Origin: Monoplex corrugatus
Lineage: Eukaryota > Mollusca > Gastropoda > Littorinimorpha > Ranellidae
Assembly: GCA_030674185.1 (NCBI GenBank)
Contig: CM060315.1
Location: 87,498,079 to 87,562,078, forward strand
Direction: 5' to 3'
Length of the DNA: 64,000 bases
Part shown: in pieces, positions 47,885-58,060 of the stretch
How positions within the stretch are numbered: the first letter of the stretch is position 1
Layout of the letters: every line of letters begins with the position of its first letter
Notes under the pieces: model-generated
What the model was told of the DNA's origin: nothing
What the model saw: the letters and a program-made list of their open reading frames with translations, nothing else
The model's database searches: none
Made by a program: the position numbers and the translations under genes

Positions 47885-48685
47885 TTAAACAGACATGTTA
47901 CAGATCCTGAAAGTTGTGACATTGTTCCATTAAACAGACATGTTACAGATCCTGAAACTTATTGTCCCATTAAACAGACATGTTACAGATCCTGAAAGTT
48001 GTGACACTGTCCCATTAAACAGACATGTTACAGATCCTGAAACTTATTGTCCCATTAAATAGACATGTTACAGATCCTGAAAGCTGTGACATTGTCCCAT
48101 TAAATAGACATGTTACAGATCCTGAAAGCTGTGACATTGTCCCATTAAACAGACATGTTACAGATCCTGAAAGTTGTGACATTGTCCCATTAAACAGACA
48201 TGTTACAGATCCTGAAAGTTGTGACATTGTCCCATTAAACAGACATGTTACAGACCCTGAAAGTTGTGACATTGTCCCATTAAACAGACATGTTACAGAC
48301 CCTGAAAGTTGTGACACTGTCCCATTAAACAGACATGTTACAGACCCTGAAAGTTGTGACATTGTCCCATTAAACAGACATGTTACAGATCCTGAAAGTT
48401 GTGACATTGTCCCATTAAACAGACATGTTACAGATCCTGAAAGTTGTGACATTGTCCCATTAAACAGACATGTTACAGATCCTGAAAGTTGTGACATTGT
48501 CCCATTAAACAGACATGTTACAGATCCTGAAAGTTGTGACATTGTCCCATTAAACAGACATGTTACAGATTCTGAAAGTTGTGACACTGTCCCATTCAAT
48601 AGACATGTTACAGATCCTGAAAGTTGTGACATTGTCCCATTCAATAGACATGTTACAAATCCTGAAAGTAATGACACTGTCCAGT
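47885..48685 (+). repeat. 45-bp satellite array, right part
   Basis: About 17 copies of the same unit. The 45-bp form dominates, so the plus strand stays open with a 15-residue repeat (DIVPLNRHVTDPESC) and the minus strand with its own 15-residue repeat. The ORFs (294 and 220 codons) are by-products: the period is a multiple of three and the repeat lies in an intron. A GATCC to GACCC variant runs through neighbouring units at 48250-48350. Confidence 0.95.
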
Positions 48686-48790
48686 GGCTTTACGGAAACA
48701 TAATACCCAGCAGGCACACTCACAATGATGGAGTATACAGACTGTGCATACTGCTTTCACAGTGTGAGCAAAATACATGCAATCATCTGA
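48686..48790 (-). mobile_element. SINE-body-like repeat D, right flank of the 45-bp satellite
   Basis: CAGTGGCTTTACGGAAACAT and ACCCAGCAGGCACAC align with the copy at 11990-12040 (CCGGTAGTTTATGGAAACGT and AGCCGGCAGGCATGCCCAC). It continues the domain interrupted at 45955. Confidence 0.65.
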
Positions 48791-48807
48791 AACAATCAGA
48801 ACACTGC

Positions 48808-48895
48808 AAAAGAGAGAGAGAGAGAGAGAGGGAGGGAGGGAGAGGGAGACAGGGAGAGAGAGAGAGGGGGAGAGAGAAGAAGAAGAAGAAGAAAA
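48808..48895 (+). repeat. (GA)n/(GAA)n microsatellite
   Basis: GAGAGA, GGGAGG and AGAAGA repeats, 37 bp from the next PPM1G exon on its intron side. Confidence 0.95.
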
Positions 48896-48931
48896 CCACA
48901 ATCCAGTAAAATCCATATCCACATCACTTAC

Positions 48932-49060
48932 CAGATGCCATCACAAGCGACAACAAGAACTCATCCACAGAGTCAACAGTGACCGTACGTATGTCAGGCA
49001 AGGCTGTGATCATCTGCAGCTCTGCTGGCAAATCCTCCTTCCTTTTGTAGAAATGATCAC
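48932..49060 (-). CDS. PPM1G: PPM1G exon with metal-binding Asp, one base short
   Basis: This exon lies between the acceptor GTATCAG and the donor GTAAGT. It encodes GDHFYKRKEDLPAEL, then QMITALPDI, then TVDSVDEF, a clear match to PPM1G. After DEF the frame carries on as LLSLVMASG, but the expected VVACDGIW is encoded one base over. The exon is 129 bp, whereas the phases of its neighbours require 130. A base is therefore missing around 48951-48958 (CAACAAGA on plus). If real, the mutation removes the Asp of CDGIW, which coordinates a catalytic metal in PP2C enzymes, and everything after it. A consensus error is the simpler explanation because all flanking exons are intact. Confidence 0.9.
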
Positions 49061-49074
49061 CTGATACACGCACA

Positions 49075-49195
49075 CACACATGCGCGTGCACATGCACACA
49101 CAAACGCACGCACGCACGCACATGCATACACACACAAACGTACACACACACATGTATGCATGTGCGCGTGCACACACACACACACACACACACAC

Positions 49196-49270
<75 letters not shown>

Positions 49271-49272
49271 CT
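49075..49272 (+). repeat. (CA)n microsatellite next to a PPM1G exon
   Basis: CA repeats with ACGC, CATG and ACCAC interruptions begin about 10 bp on the intron side of the acceptor, leaving an unusually short pyrimidine tract on the gene strand, which here is (GT)n-rich. Confidence 0.96.
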
Positions 49273-50374
49273 AATCGTCAGTATCTTTCACTTGATATAT
49301 TATTCAACAACATTCAGTACACACAAAAACATGCTCGTGCAAGCATGTACACCAGTAAAGGAATTTTTACATGTCAATTCCGGTTTAGGTAGGGCACTTA
49401 CAACATCAACTTGAGCAATAATGCACACAATAGCTCTGTTTTTGTTTTGGAATTACCCGAACCACAAGAATTTAGTGAGCAGACTTCTCCAGACTGCATA
49501 TGTCCACTCTAACTACAATGCCCAGGTCAGACTTAGAGATGTATTTCCTCTTCCTTGTCATGTCATACACTCTACCAAATTTTCAGAATTCAAAGACTGG
49601 ACGGAGGGGGTGATCTCCCTCCTTGATTTGCCCACTTTTGGGGGACATCTGAAACAGTATTGGCTGCTATGAAGGAGATGCAAGACAGACTGCCTGAGCT
49701 GGAGATCCAGAGGTTTAACAAATAGTGGCTGGTGAATGTGGATTTCTGGCATCAATAAACTGCTTCCTGAACTTCCCTAATGGACAGTGGGCAGTGGAAG
49801 ACAGCTGAAGTCAAGAAATCACTGAATTTATATACTCTAGGCTTTTCCAAAAGGGAGAATAGATCTGATTCGTTATAAGCCATGGCACGACTGTTTATTG
49901 TGGGCTGTTTAGTTCCGTGGCACGGCTAGGCTGGTTATGAGTCATGGTACTCGGCATGCGGCAAGGCTGGCAGCAGTGCCAGTGAAAAGAAATGGTTGAG
50001 CATGAGGCCAGCGATACTATCTACTGAATCACACAGTACACAACCGAAAGTGGGTCACACTCACAGAGCGAGCGGTGCTTTTTTGGGCTGTTTTGGATAC
50101 CGCCCAATTTGGTTGATACAGTTTTGTGTGGATTTATGTGCATGTAAGGATCGTTTCCACTGTGTGTACTTTAGCACTGTGCTTGTTTGATTTTTGTATG
50201 AAGTCTTTTTGAGTGAAATTGCAAAATTCATGAAGGAGGCCAATAGATCTAGATCTATGTGTGGTGAGCTCCGTCACAGAGTTGGCCTTGTAACAAACTA
50301 TTTCTGAACACAGCATGTGTGTAAATTTGGAGTGTACGCAGTGTTTGAGTCATTCTGTATCTATGTTTGCTTAT
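49273..50374. other. Intron sequence, nothing recognised
   Basis: Unique intron DNA between the microsatellite and the CR1/L2-like LINE. A short imperfect repeat (GTTATAAGCCATGGCACG and GTTATGAGTCATGG) lies near 49875-49945. No exon is supported. Confidence 0.4.
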
Positions 50375-52135
50375 ATAAATGAAGAACTCCCATCTGTATT
50401 CTCCAAGTATTTCACCAACAAAATACAAACACTTCGTGACAGGCTTGACAGGACATCCTGTCAACCATGCCCACCTGACCCTTCCTTCTCTGGCACAACT
50501 CTCACTACTTTTACCCCAGTCTCACAAGAAATTTTCAACACAATCAGATCCATGTCGTTCAAAACCTGCGAACTGGATCCTCTTCCAGGTTCTCTCTACT
50601 CCGACTGTCTCCCTACTCTCCTCCCATTCATCACTGACATCATCAACACTTCTTTTCAAACTGGAACTGTCCCAGATTCTTTCAAGTCTGCTATTGTTCA
50701 CCCTCTCCTCAAGAAACACAATTTAGACCCAAATGAACTGAAAAATTACAGGCCTATCTCTAATCTCTCTTTCTTGTCAAAACTACTTGAAAAGGTCGTC
50801 CTCAACCAGCTGAACTCTCACCTGTCTGCCAACAATCTCCTCAATCCTTTCCAGTCAGCCTACCGCCAGTGCCATAGCACTGAAACTGCCCTACTACACA
50901 TTCTCAACAATCTCCTCCTTGCAACTGATACTGGCAAAGTCTCTCTCCTCACACTCCTTGATCTGTCTGCAGCCTTCGATCCATTGACCATGGTATTCTC
51001 CTTTCTAGACTTCATCATACTTTTGGCATCTCTGACATTGCTCTCTCCTTTTTCACTTCGTATTTATCAAACAGAAAACAAACTGTTCTCATCAATGTCA
51101 CTTACTCTCAACCTGCATACCTGACCTGTGGTGTTCCACAAGGATCTGTCCTTGGCCCTGTTCTTTTCACTCTTTATACCTCCCCCCTGTCCACCATCAT
51201 CAACTCCCACTCTATAAAACACCACTTCTATGCTGATGACACCCAACTTCAAGACAGTGACTCACCTGATAATATACAGCGCCTGTTGACTCGCACCACT
51301 GAGTGTTACTCGGACATTAAGAACTGGATGACACACATAGACTTCAGCTTAATGACGACAAGACAGAAGCTATCCTCATTGGCACCCGTCAGAAACTTTC
51401 CCAGCTGCCTCCTCTTTCTCTCCCATTATGTAACACATCAGTCCCAATTTCTGATTCAGCTAAAAACCTGGGTGTCTGCATTGACTCTACCCTCTCCATG
51501 AACAATTTTGTTTCTCAAACTGCCAGATCTTGCTACTATCATCTCCATCGTATAAGCCTGATCAGGAAGTATCTCTCTGTCGAAACAACTGCAAAACTCG
51601 TTCTCTCCTTCATAATGTCTCACATTGACTATTGCAATTCACTCCTGTCTGGTCTTCCTGCCTCCACCATTCACATCCTACAGCGCATTCAAAACAATGC
51701 TGTACGCCTTGTACTCAAAAAGAAAAAAGCTGACCACATATCTCCTCTCCTGGCACAATTTCACTGGCTCCCTGTATCAAAGCGCATTCAGTACAAACTA
51801 GACACCATGTGCTACAAAAGCCTCAATAACGCAGCCCCCCATTACTGTCAAGCCTACTTGAGATCTATGTTCCCTCACGTACCCTCCGCTCTGCCTCCGA
51901 TCCTCTGACTTTTCGCTTTCCACGCACTAAGCTCAATACCTATGGTCCACGAGCCTTCTCTGTTTCTGGTCTACTCTCCTGGAACAAACTTCCTCTCTCA
52001 GTCCGTCAGCAACCTACTTTTGCCTCCTTCAAGTCCGCTCTCAAAACTCACCTTTTCTCCTCTGCATAAAATCCTAACCTCACTCAACCCCCTTCTGCAG
52101 CCTGTCTCTGCTCGGAGGGAAATCACTTTGTTTTA
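50375..52135 (+). pseudogene. Decayed CR1/L2-like LINE reverse transcriptase
   Basis: The plus strand is an almost continuous RT lacking its endonuclease. In order: ELPSVFSKYFTNKIQ (N-terminal edge, 50380), LKNYRPISNLSFLSKLLEKV, FQSAYRQCHSTETALL, LLDLSAAFD (motif A), a frame change near 50980, GVPQGSVLGPVLFTLY (51130), FYADDTQL with the catalytic Asp pair (51228), a frame change near 51345, NLGVCIDSTLSM, SHIDYCNSLLSGLP and LQRIQNNAVRLVLK, then WNKLPLSVR near the end. GVPQGSVLGP and HIDYCNSLL with a C-terminal WNKLP are typical of CR1/L2-type elements. It is 5'-truncated, has two or three frame breaks, and lies antisense to PPM1G. Confidence 0.9.
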
Positions 52136-52308
52136 ATATATAATTGTATATGATGTGCTCTCTGTGGTTTTCCATTGGTTTTATTCTTGCTTTTATTGCT
52201 TTTATTCTTTCTCCCCATTTGTGGCCATGTGTGTGTGTACAATTGATGTGCTCTCTGTGGTTTTCCATTGGTTTTATTCTTGCTTTTATTGCTTTTATTC
52301 TTTCTCCC

Positions 52309-52393
<85 letters not shown>

Positions 52394-52512
52394 GTGCGTG
52401 CGTGCGTGCGTGCGCGTGCGTGCATGTGTGCGTGCATGTGTGCGTGCGTGTCTTTTCGGCGCTTGGATTTGATTTTGTCGAGATTTTGCGCTATATAAAT
52501 ATTGTAATTATT
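52136..52512 (+). mobile_element. 3' UTR and tail of the CR1/L2-like LINE
   Basis: It contains a 93-bp-period tandem duplication (GATGTGCTCTCTGTGG at 52152 and 52245), then (GT)n with GCGT at about 52312-52450. The terminal block is CGCTTGGATTTGATTTTGTC, GAGATTTTGCGCTATATAAA and TATTGTAATTATTAT. A second copy of that terminal block lies at 53360-53430. Confidence 0.8.
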
Positions 52513-52514
52513 AT

Positions 52515-52672
52515 GTATGCATGTGCGTACGTATGTATGTATGTATGTATGTATGTATGTATGTATGTATGTATGTATGTATGTATACGCTTAGATTTAT
52601 GTATGTATGTATGTATGCATGTATACACTCAGCTTAGATTTATGTATGTAAGTATGTATGCATGTATGTATG
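52515..52672 (+). repeat. (TATG)n microsatellite with LINE-tail scraps
   Basis: GTATGTATG repeats with two scraps of the LINE tail (ACGCTTAGATTTATG and CTCAGCTTAGATTTATG). Confidence 0.9.
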
Positions 52673-52676
52673 CATG

Positions 52677-53133
52677 GGTGAAAGTGAAAAAATCTCCCAA
52701 TCCTGAAACCTTAAATTTCCATGTCCTCAAAATGTTCCCATTCCTGAAAACCTGCGTCCATTCCTGAAGCAATGGAAACACTTCGAAACAATCGCCATCT
52801 TCTTCTTCTAGCCAGAGCCATCGCCACTTGTTTTTTACTGATTTCGTCTATTGCAGAAACATCTGCATTAACAGGCACGTCCTTCATTGTTGCTATCGCA
52901 TGTGTTAGGCCCAAATTTGCTGTCGATACAAATCTTCGCTCGCAAACTTTTTTTTCCCCCGGTTTAGACTCGGAATGCGCATGAGCAAGAATGAAAAGGA
53001 AGGGAAGTAACTTTAAACCCTTTCTGTGTTGCCAAGCACCAGTGAAGAATCGCCGTTCGATACAAACGAAGACTAATGGAAAAATAATATAGATAATTGA
53101 ATTATGCAGATAAGCCGAGCTGACAGTGTGAAA

Positions 53134-53169
<36 letters not shown>

Positions 53170-53306
53170 TTTTGTTTTTTTGTTTTTTTTTGTTTGTTTT
53201 TTTTTTGCATTGGCATTTTCCTGAAGTCAAGTTTGCCATTCCGGAAAAGAACTTTTGTCAATCGGTTCATTCCGGAATTCCGGAACACTCCGGAACTACT
53301 TTCACC
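52677..53306. mobile_element. Small non-autonomous DNA transposon nested in a LINE tail
   Basis: A 630-bp segment lies between two CATG tetranucleotides (52673-52676 and 53307-53310). Its ends are inverted repeats, GGTGAAAGT at the left and ACTTTCACC at the right. It splits the (TATG)n tract that belongs to the LINE tail. Inside are TTCCTGAA and TTCCGGAA-type short repeats, (CT)n at 53139-53165 and T-rich runs, but no transposase. The short terminal repeats and 4-bp duplication do not settle the superfamily. Confidence 0.55.
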
Positions 53307-53310
53307 CATG

Positions 53311-53430
53311 TGTATGCATGTATACGCTCATATGTATGTAGGTATGTATGCATGTATACGCTCAGCGCTTAGATTTGATTTTATCAAGATTTTGCGCTAT
53401 ATAAATAAAATATATTAAAATATATTATTA
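53311..53430 (+). mobile_element. Second copy of the CR1/L2-like LINE 3' tail
   Basis: CAGCGCTTAGATTTGATTTT followed by ATCAAGATTTTGCGCTATAT repeats the tail at 52455-52500 and then passes into AT-rich sequence. Confidence 0.75.
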
Positions 53431-53890
53431 TTTATTTTGATCATTTTGATCTTGAATTTTGATTATTAACATATACAAAGTGGAAAAGATCCTTTGTTGG
53501 GCTGAATCTGCAGAGAAAGATCTATGAGTATGACGTTATCATTTTGTTTATCATTAAATCGTCAATGTCAACGTCAAACTATGTCAAACATCTTAAGCTG
53601 AATGAATTATCAAGACAGTGACAATTCCAGCGATATGATGCAGATGCTGTGGTTGGTGAGGAACGTCTTGGGGCGGGAGGACCAAATTGGAATCCACACT
53701 GATCATGCTACTGGCTAGAGCTACAAGTGGTATATGTTCCAGTTTGTGGCCAGAATGCCCTACATACCCTGTCCCGGTTTAGCCAGGAGGTCCTGCGCAT
53801 GCACATAAACACGTGCGCGCGCACGCATACACACACACACACACACAGAGGATCATTTATTTACCCAAAACCACAATGATGCACACTTAC
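53431..53890. other. Intron sequence, nothing recognised
   Basis: Unique intron DNA with a short (AC)n near 53825-53847. No element or exon is seen. Confidence 0.45.
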
Positions 53891-54125
53891 CAATAGCCCG
53901 TGACAAGTTCAGACCCCCATTCACTCGCCCATCAGCCGTCACCCGACCCCCGGCATTCTCGATGCGCTCTCGCTCAGGTTCATCTTCAGGCTTGTGGTCA
54001 TTGGAAAGGTCGACTGCAGTGCCTCCACGACACAGGACACAGCGAGAGTCACCTGCATTGGCCACAACCAACTGATCTTGACGTAGTAACACCACACAGG
54101 CCGTACAGCCACTGTCTGATCCTGG
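53891..54125 (-). CDS. PPM1G: PPM1G exon with PP2C core motifs
   Basis: A 235-bp exon from the acceptor TTTCAACAG to the donor GTAAGT. It encodes [51 protein letters not shown] and [15 protein letters not shown]. These are the conserved PP2C motifs after the acidic insert: the Gly-Ser-Thr-Ala strand (here with Cys in SGCTAC where vertebrates have Thr), AN-AGDSR, DHKP, and the LSRAIGD helix start. It ends one base into the Gly codon completed by the next exon. This is the best-conserved part of the gene in the window. Confidence 0.96.
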
Positions 54126-55897
54126 CTGTTGAAAACATCAAGAAGTATAAATTCATGTCAGTTTCTGCCTCTGAAATCTTTTAAGGTTGTATACAGTCAA
54201 ATTTTTGTATTATTTCATTCAGACTATAACACAAGAGGTGCAATTTCTTAAATATATCCCTTGAAAAAACACCTACTACTGTCATTAAGTGCAATTATTC
54301 CTGTGTAAAACAGGGCTCCATTTAACACATGAACATACATCTCTAATCATTACTCATACCAGCACACTTCTGACCACCCAGTATCTGTTGAATGTGCTGC
54401 CCCTAGACCAAATGATTCTGACTGTTGAAATCAACGCTATTGGTGACATCAAATGAAATCATCTTACAGGCTTGTTTCTGAACAGATTTGCTGAAAACTT
54501 AGTGATACTGTGTAAAAATGATTGCTTGATATATTGTGTGATTATCTATCAGAAAAAAACAAACAAAACATATTACTGAAAATTCAATTTGACCAGAACC
54601 ATGTGGCACCACAAGTTTTGACTGTTGTTTCTCATGGTGTTCACAAACGGTGAACGAGTATCACCATCACCACCATTCAACACATCACTGTCACTACTTG
54701 TGACAATATTTTCACTGGAATGGTCGCCAGAATCACTGTCAAAATCATCACTCAAAACTTATCCATGAAGATTTCAACAAGCACTTGTTCAGAGGTATAA
54801 AAACTTCACTCTGCCATAATTTGTCATGAACATACGATTTGTTACATTTACAGGAAGTTCAGGGAGTAGTCCCCCCCTGAAACCTTGCCTGTCAGTCCTA
54901 CCTTCTGCTGCTGTCCCCAACAACAGCCAACAGCAAAAAAGTGGTAGTACCCACAAGCAATGGGATCAACTGTAAAACCTTAACATAACATCTTCAAATA
55001 AATGTTTTGAAGAAAAGAAAAGTGTGCATGTTCAATCATACTTCATACTGATTAAAAAAACAAGTTCAGATTTCATATGATTAAAAAAAAAACGTTCCTT
55101 TTGTAGTTTAACCCTTTCACTAGCTAGCAGAGGTATTTCTTGGCATGGTTCACAGTAATGGTTCTAAAGCAGTGTCACTCCACTCCATCCAGCTCAACAA
55201 GTACCACATGACTTTTAACTCGCGAATATTCACACACACCAGAATGAAAATGGCAATGTCAATTCTGACAACCCTGAAGAAGGTTGCATTCTGGCAACTT
55301 TGATCAGATTTTTTTCATTTGCATTCAACATGACATCTAAAGACAACCTTGGTGGGTTTTATTCAATGTTTTGGGTGCTGAAAGTGTCACTGAAAAAAAA
55401 AAACAAATAAAAAAATAAATTAAAAAAAAACATGCCCACTGGTATCATAGATTTATTTGGTGACCCAAAACCAACAACCAATGAAGATTTCAATGATCTG
55501 ATTGAAAGTTTGCCATTGGCAAGCACATGACAGAAGGAGTAGCCATCGCAGTGTTGGTAAATTATGATAAAATCCAATCACTTCACAACAGAAGACTCTT
55601 GAAACAATGTTTCATCAACATCTACCATACACATCAACCAGGCAACTTCACAAAGCAAGGGCTTGGGGTGAAACACTGTGTGTGTGTGTGTTTACTTCAG
55701 TATCAATTTCGTTACATGTGGCATTCAATTACTTTCTTATTGGTTACATCATGTGTATGTGCATAATTATGTAGATGTGGGTATGCATATGTGTGTGTAT
55801 GTGTGCGGTGTGCATGCATGTGTATGTATGTGATTGTCATTTACTGTTGTTGTTGTTATAAACATAATTTCATTAACAACACATTCAGTTCACTGAC
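54126..55897. other. Intron sequence
   Basis: Mostly unique. An acidic 60-codon minus-strand frame at 54573-54755 is not a supported exon. A lone TTAACCCTTTCACTAG at 55108 resembles a piggyBac end, but no partner was found. Confidence 0.4.
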
Positions 55898-55985
55898 CTC
55901 TTCATTGGACATATCCATCATGGGTTCTTCACCTTCTTCCATTCCCTCTTCATCATCATCATCATCTTCTTCCTCCTCCTCCCCA
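55898..55985 (-). CDS. PPM1G: PPM1G exon, acidic segment
   Basis: An 88-bp exon encoding GEEEEEDDDDDEEGMEEGEE, then PMMDMSNEE, ending in phase 0 at the donor GTCAGT. It continues into PGSDSG, matching the vertebrate order of acidic stretch, MM, then EEPGSDSG. I chose the acceptor GATTCCAG (55986-55987) because it is the one that supplies the single base needed to complete the previous exon's last codon. An upstream AAACAG would leave the phase wrong and meet a stop. Confidence 0.85.
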
Positions 55986-56165
55986 CTGGAATCATACAGG
56001 TATTCATTTAACTGTTTATCACGTACAATCAGTAGAAATGTCATTTGTTAAAGAAAATGTAAAATATGCATATGTACAAACAAGAAGGAAAAAGACACGA
56101 ACAGAAGGAAGCAACCAAAGAGCATACAAAGAGGGACACAGAGAAAGAAAGAAACAGAGACAGAA

Positions 56166-56202
<37 letters not shown>

Positions 56203-57300
56203 GGGGGGGGGAAGAAACAAATCATTTACATCAAAAACGAAGAAGGAAAGAAACAAGTCAATTAACTGTTCTAGTAATTTCTCTTTTAATAAAAAAAAAT
56301 AATAATAATAATAATCACTGCAAATGCAAATTTCACATTTCTCAAGTTCACCATGATCTTGACGTTGAAGAAGCTTCAGCTGAAATAAAACTTGAATTGC
56401 ACTGAGGACAGTAGTTGACTGTGACAACAATGAAAACAATTCTGAATACTATGTTGTCAGAATTTCTTCAGAAAAAGTCTCACATTTCCCTCATAAGGCA
56501 CGCCTACTGATTTTGGTGCTTTTTTTTTTTTAAAAGGTCTGTATTGCCCAGATACATTCTTCTGCAAACTTGCATTTGTGATTTTTCATCAGTTCTTTCA
56601 CCTACCTTCTGGGCTGTGTGAAATCATATCCTTTTTGTGTATAAAAGAGAGATTAATAAAAACAAAATGTCACTGATTCAAACGGCAAGACAGAAGGAAA
56701 TAAAGCAATAGCAAGACCATACAGTCATTCACACAATTAAGAAAGGAGAATAAAACAGAAGGAAAGACTGAAAGAGAGAGAACTGAAAGAAAGAAAGAAA
56801 AAAGAAACAGCCACCAAATGTAAGGTCATTCACATAAGAAAACAGGCATACAAAGAACAGAAAAAGAAACAGCCGTCAACAAATTCCATTTCCTAGATAA
56901 CGGAAGTGATGTGACCACAATGAAACATTGCCTTTCAGTTTGTTTTTCAGACAGTTCAGCTGACTACACTAATTCTTTTCATGGCTATGACCGGTCTTTG
57001 AACAGCTTATTCTCTCATCTTTTTTATAGCCAGGCAACAAAAACAAGCCTGGACTTTGGAGTCTGTTCAAGTGGGAATCATCTTACTCAGACAATTACAT
57101 ATGTACTCCACCCAAATCTACCGCAAATTATCTGGCAGATTCCCTGAATCTAAACAAAATCCTATGTGCTGGCAAAATCTTGAAAAAGAAGTAAGAGGGG
57201 AATGGGGGTGGAGGGGCTTATGAAATACTATGCTGACATCATCAGACTGATGGAAACATTGAGATGGGCAGTGCAGCAAACAGACAAATTTTCAATGCTG

Positions 57301-57370
57301 CAGGCTGGGACTGAACTGGAGATATCAAATCCTGAATTCACAGTTCTATCAAGAGAACCAACCAACCTGC
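57301..57370 (-). mobile_element. tRNA-like SINE head, inverted partner 1
   Basis: On the minus strand it reads TTGATAGAACTGTGAATTCA, GGATTTGATATCTCC and a B-box-like AGTTCAGTCCCAG. By eye about 40 of 48 positions agree with the plus-strand copy at 57601. Confidence 0.5.
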
Positions 57371-57600
57371 GACTATTGAGATTTATGCAGTTAAAATAAC
57401 TAGACACTAGGCTTTTGAAAATATGAAACCCTGGACTTTCAGGTTTCAGGCCCAGATTTTTTTTATTTGAACTATCTGTTTATTGTTGTAATAAATTGGC
57501 CTTTCGTAAATTCTGATTTCAACTGCATCATTTCAGTGTTAAAAAAGAAAACAACCTTAAAAAATGAACAGATGGGCTGTGCCAAATTTCAATAGTTGCA

Positions 57601-57662
57601 TGCTGGTCGGTTGTCCTGATAGAGCTGTGGATTCAGGATCTGATGTCTTGAGTTCAGTCCCA
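57601..57662 (+). mobile_element. tRNA-like SINE head, inverted partner 2
   Basis: CTGATAGAGCTGTGGATTCA, GGATCTGATGTCTTG and a B-box-like AGTTCAGTCCCAC. It resembles the D-arm to T-arm part of a tRNA, as in tRNA-derived SINEs. It pairs with the inverted copy at 57301. Confidence 0.5.
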
Positions 57663-57851
57663 CTATACCCACCAGCTCAGATGAACAGACAACAATTTTA
57701 TAATCACCTTCAAACTGCAAAGGACAGAAGACCTAAAAAAGAAGTTTGCATAATAGTGGAAGACTGGTAAATCATACAATTAATATGTATAAAGATGGCA
57801 TACTCAGTTTGATAACAATGACAATGATTAAGTAACAAAATATACACATAC

Positions 57852-58060
57852 CTCTCAATGTCCTGCCATTCGTCCTCATCCTCCTCCTCAGCATCGCTAT
57901 CATATTCGTCATCTACTTCTCCCTCTCCAACTTTCTTGCTCTTGCTGCAAACGACACCACTGCTGCCACTGCCACTACCACCACTACTGCCACTGCCATT
58001 ACTGCTACTGCTGCCGCCTGTTTTGCTGCTGCCAGAAGCTGAGAGTCCTTCATCTTCTAC
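57852..58060 (-). CDS. PPM1G: PPM1G exon, Ser/Gly-rich to acidic linker
   Basis: A 209-bp exon between the acceptor TTGACAACAG and the donor GTATGT. It encodes VEDEGLSASGSSKTGG, a Gly/Ser run of about 25 residues, VVCSKSKKVGEGEVDD, then EYDSDAEEEDEDEWQDIE, ending two bases into a Ser codon finished by the next exon. It corresponds to the middle of the acidic insert that separates the two halves of the PPM1G catalytic domain. The Gly/Ser run comes from AGT/GGC triplets and is probably variable in length. Confidence 0.88.

Larger units (their letters stand above)
55986..57851. other. Intron with purine tract, poly-G run and SINE pieces
   Basis: It holds (GA)n followed by a G run at about 56167-56211, AT-rich sequence with (AAT)n near 56297-56314, purine-rich stretches at 56755-56815, and two inverted tRNA-like pieces at 57301 and 57601. 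No exon is recognised. Confidence 0.5.

Noticed and set aside
48025..48909. 294-codon plus-strand ORF and the 220-codon minus-strand ORF with 15-residue repeats
   Set aside because: The 45-bp unit is divisible by three, so both strands stay open. The region is an intron of PPM1G and the monomer varies without codon constraint.
54573..54755. Acidic minus-strand frame rich in Ser/Asp, considered as a PPM1G exon or a piggyBac N-terminus
   Set aside because: The PPM1G phases are complete without it, there is no strong donor, and no transposase follows.
55108..55127. TTAACCCTTTCACTAG, like a piggyBac left end
   Set aside because: No matching right end (GGGTTAA with an inverted repeat) was found downstream, so it may be chance.
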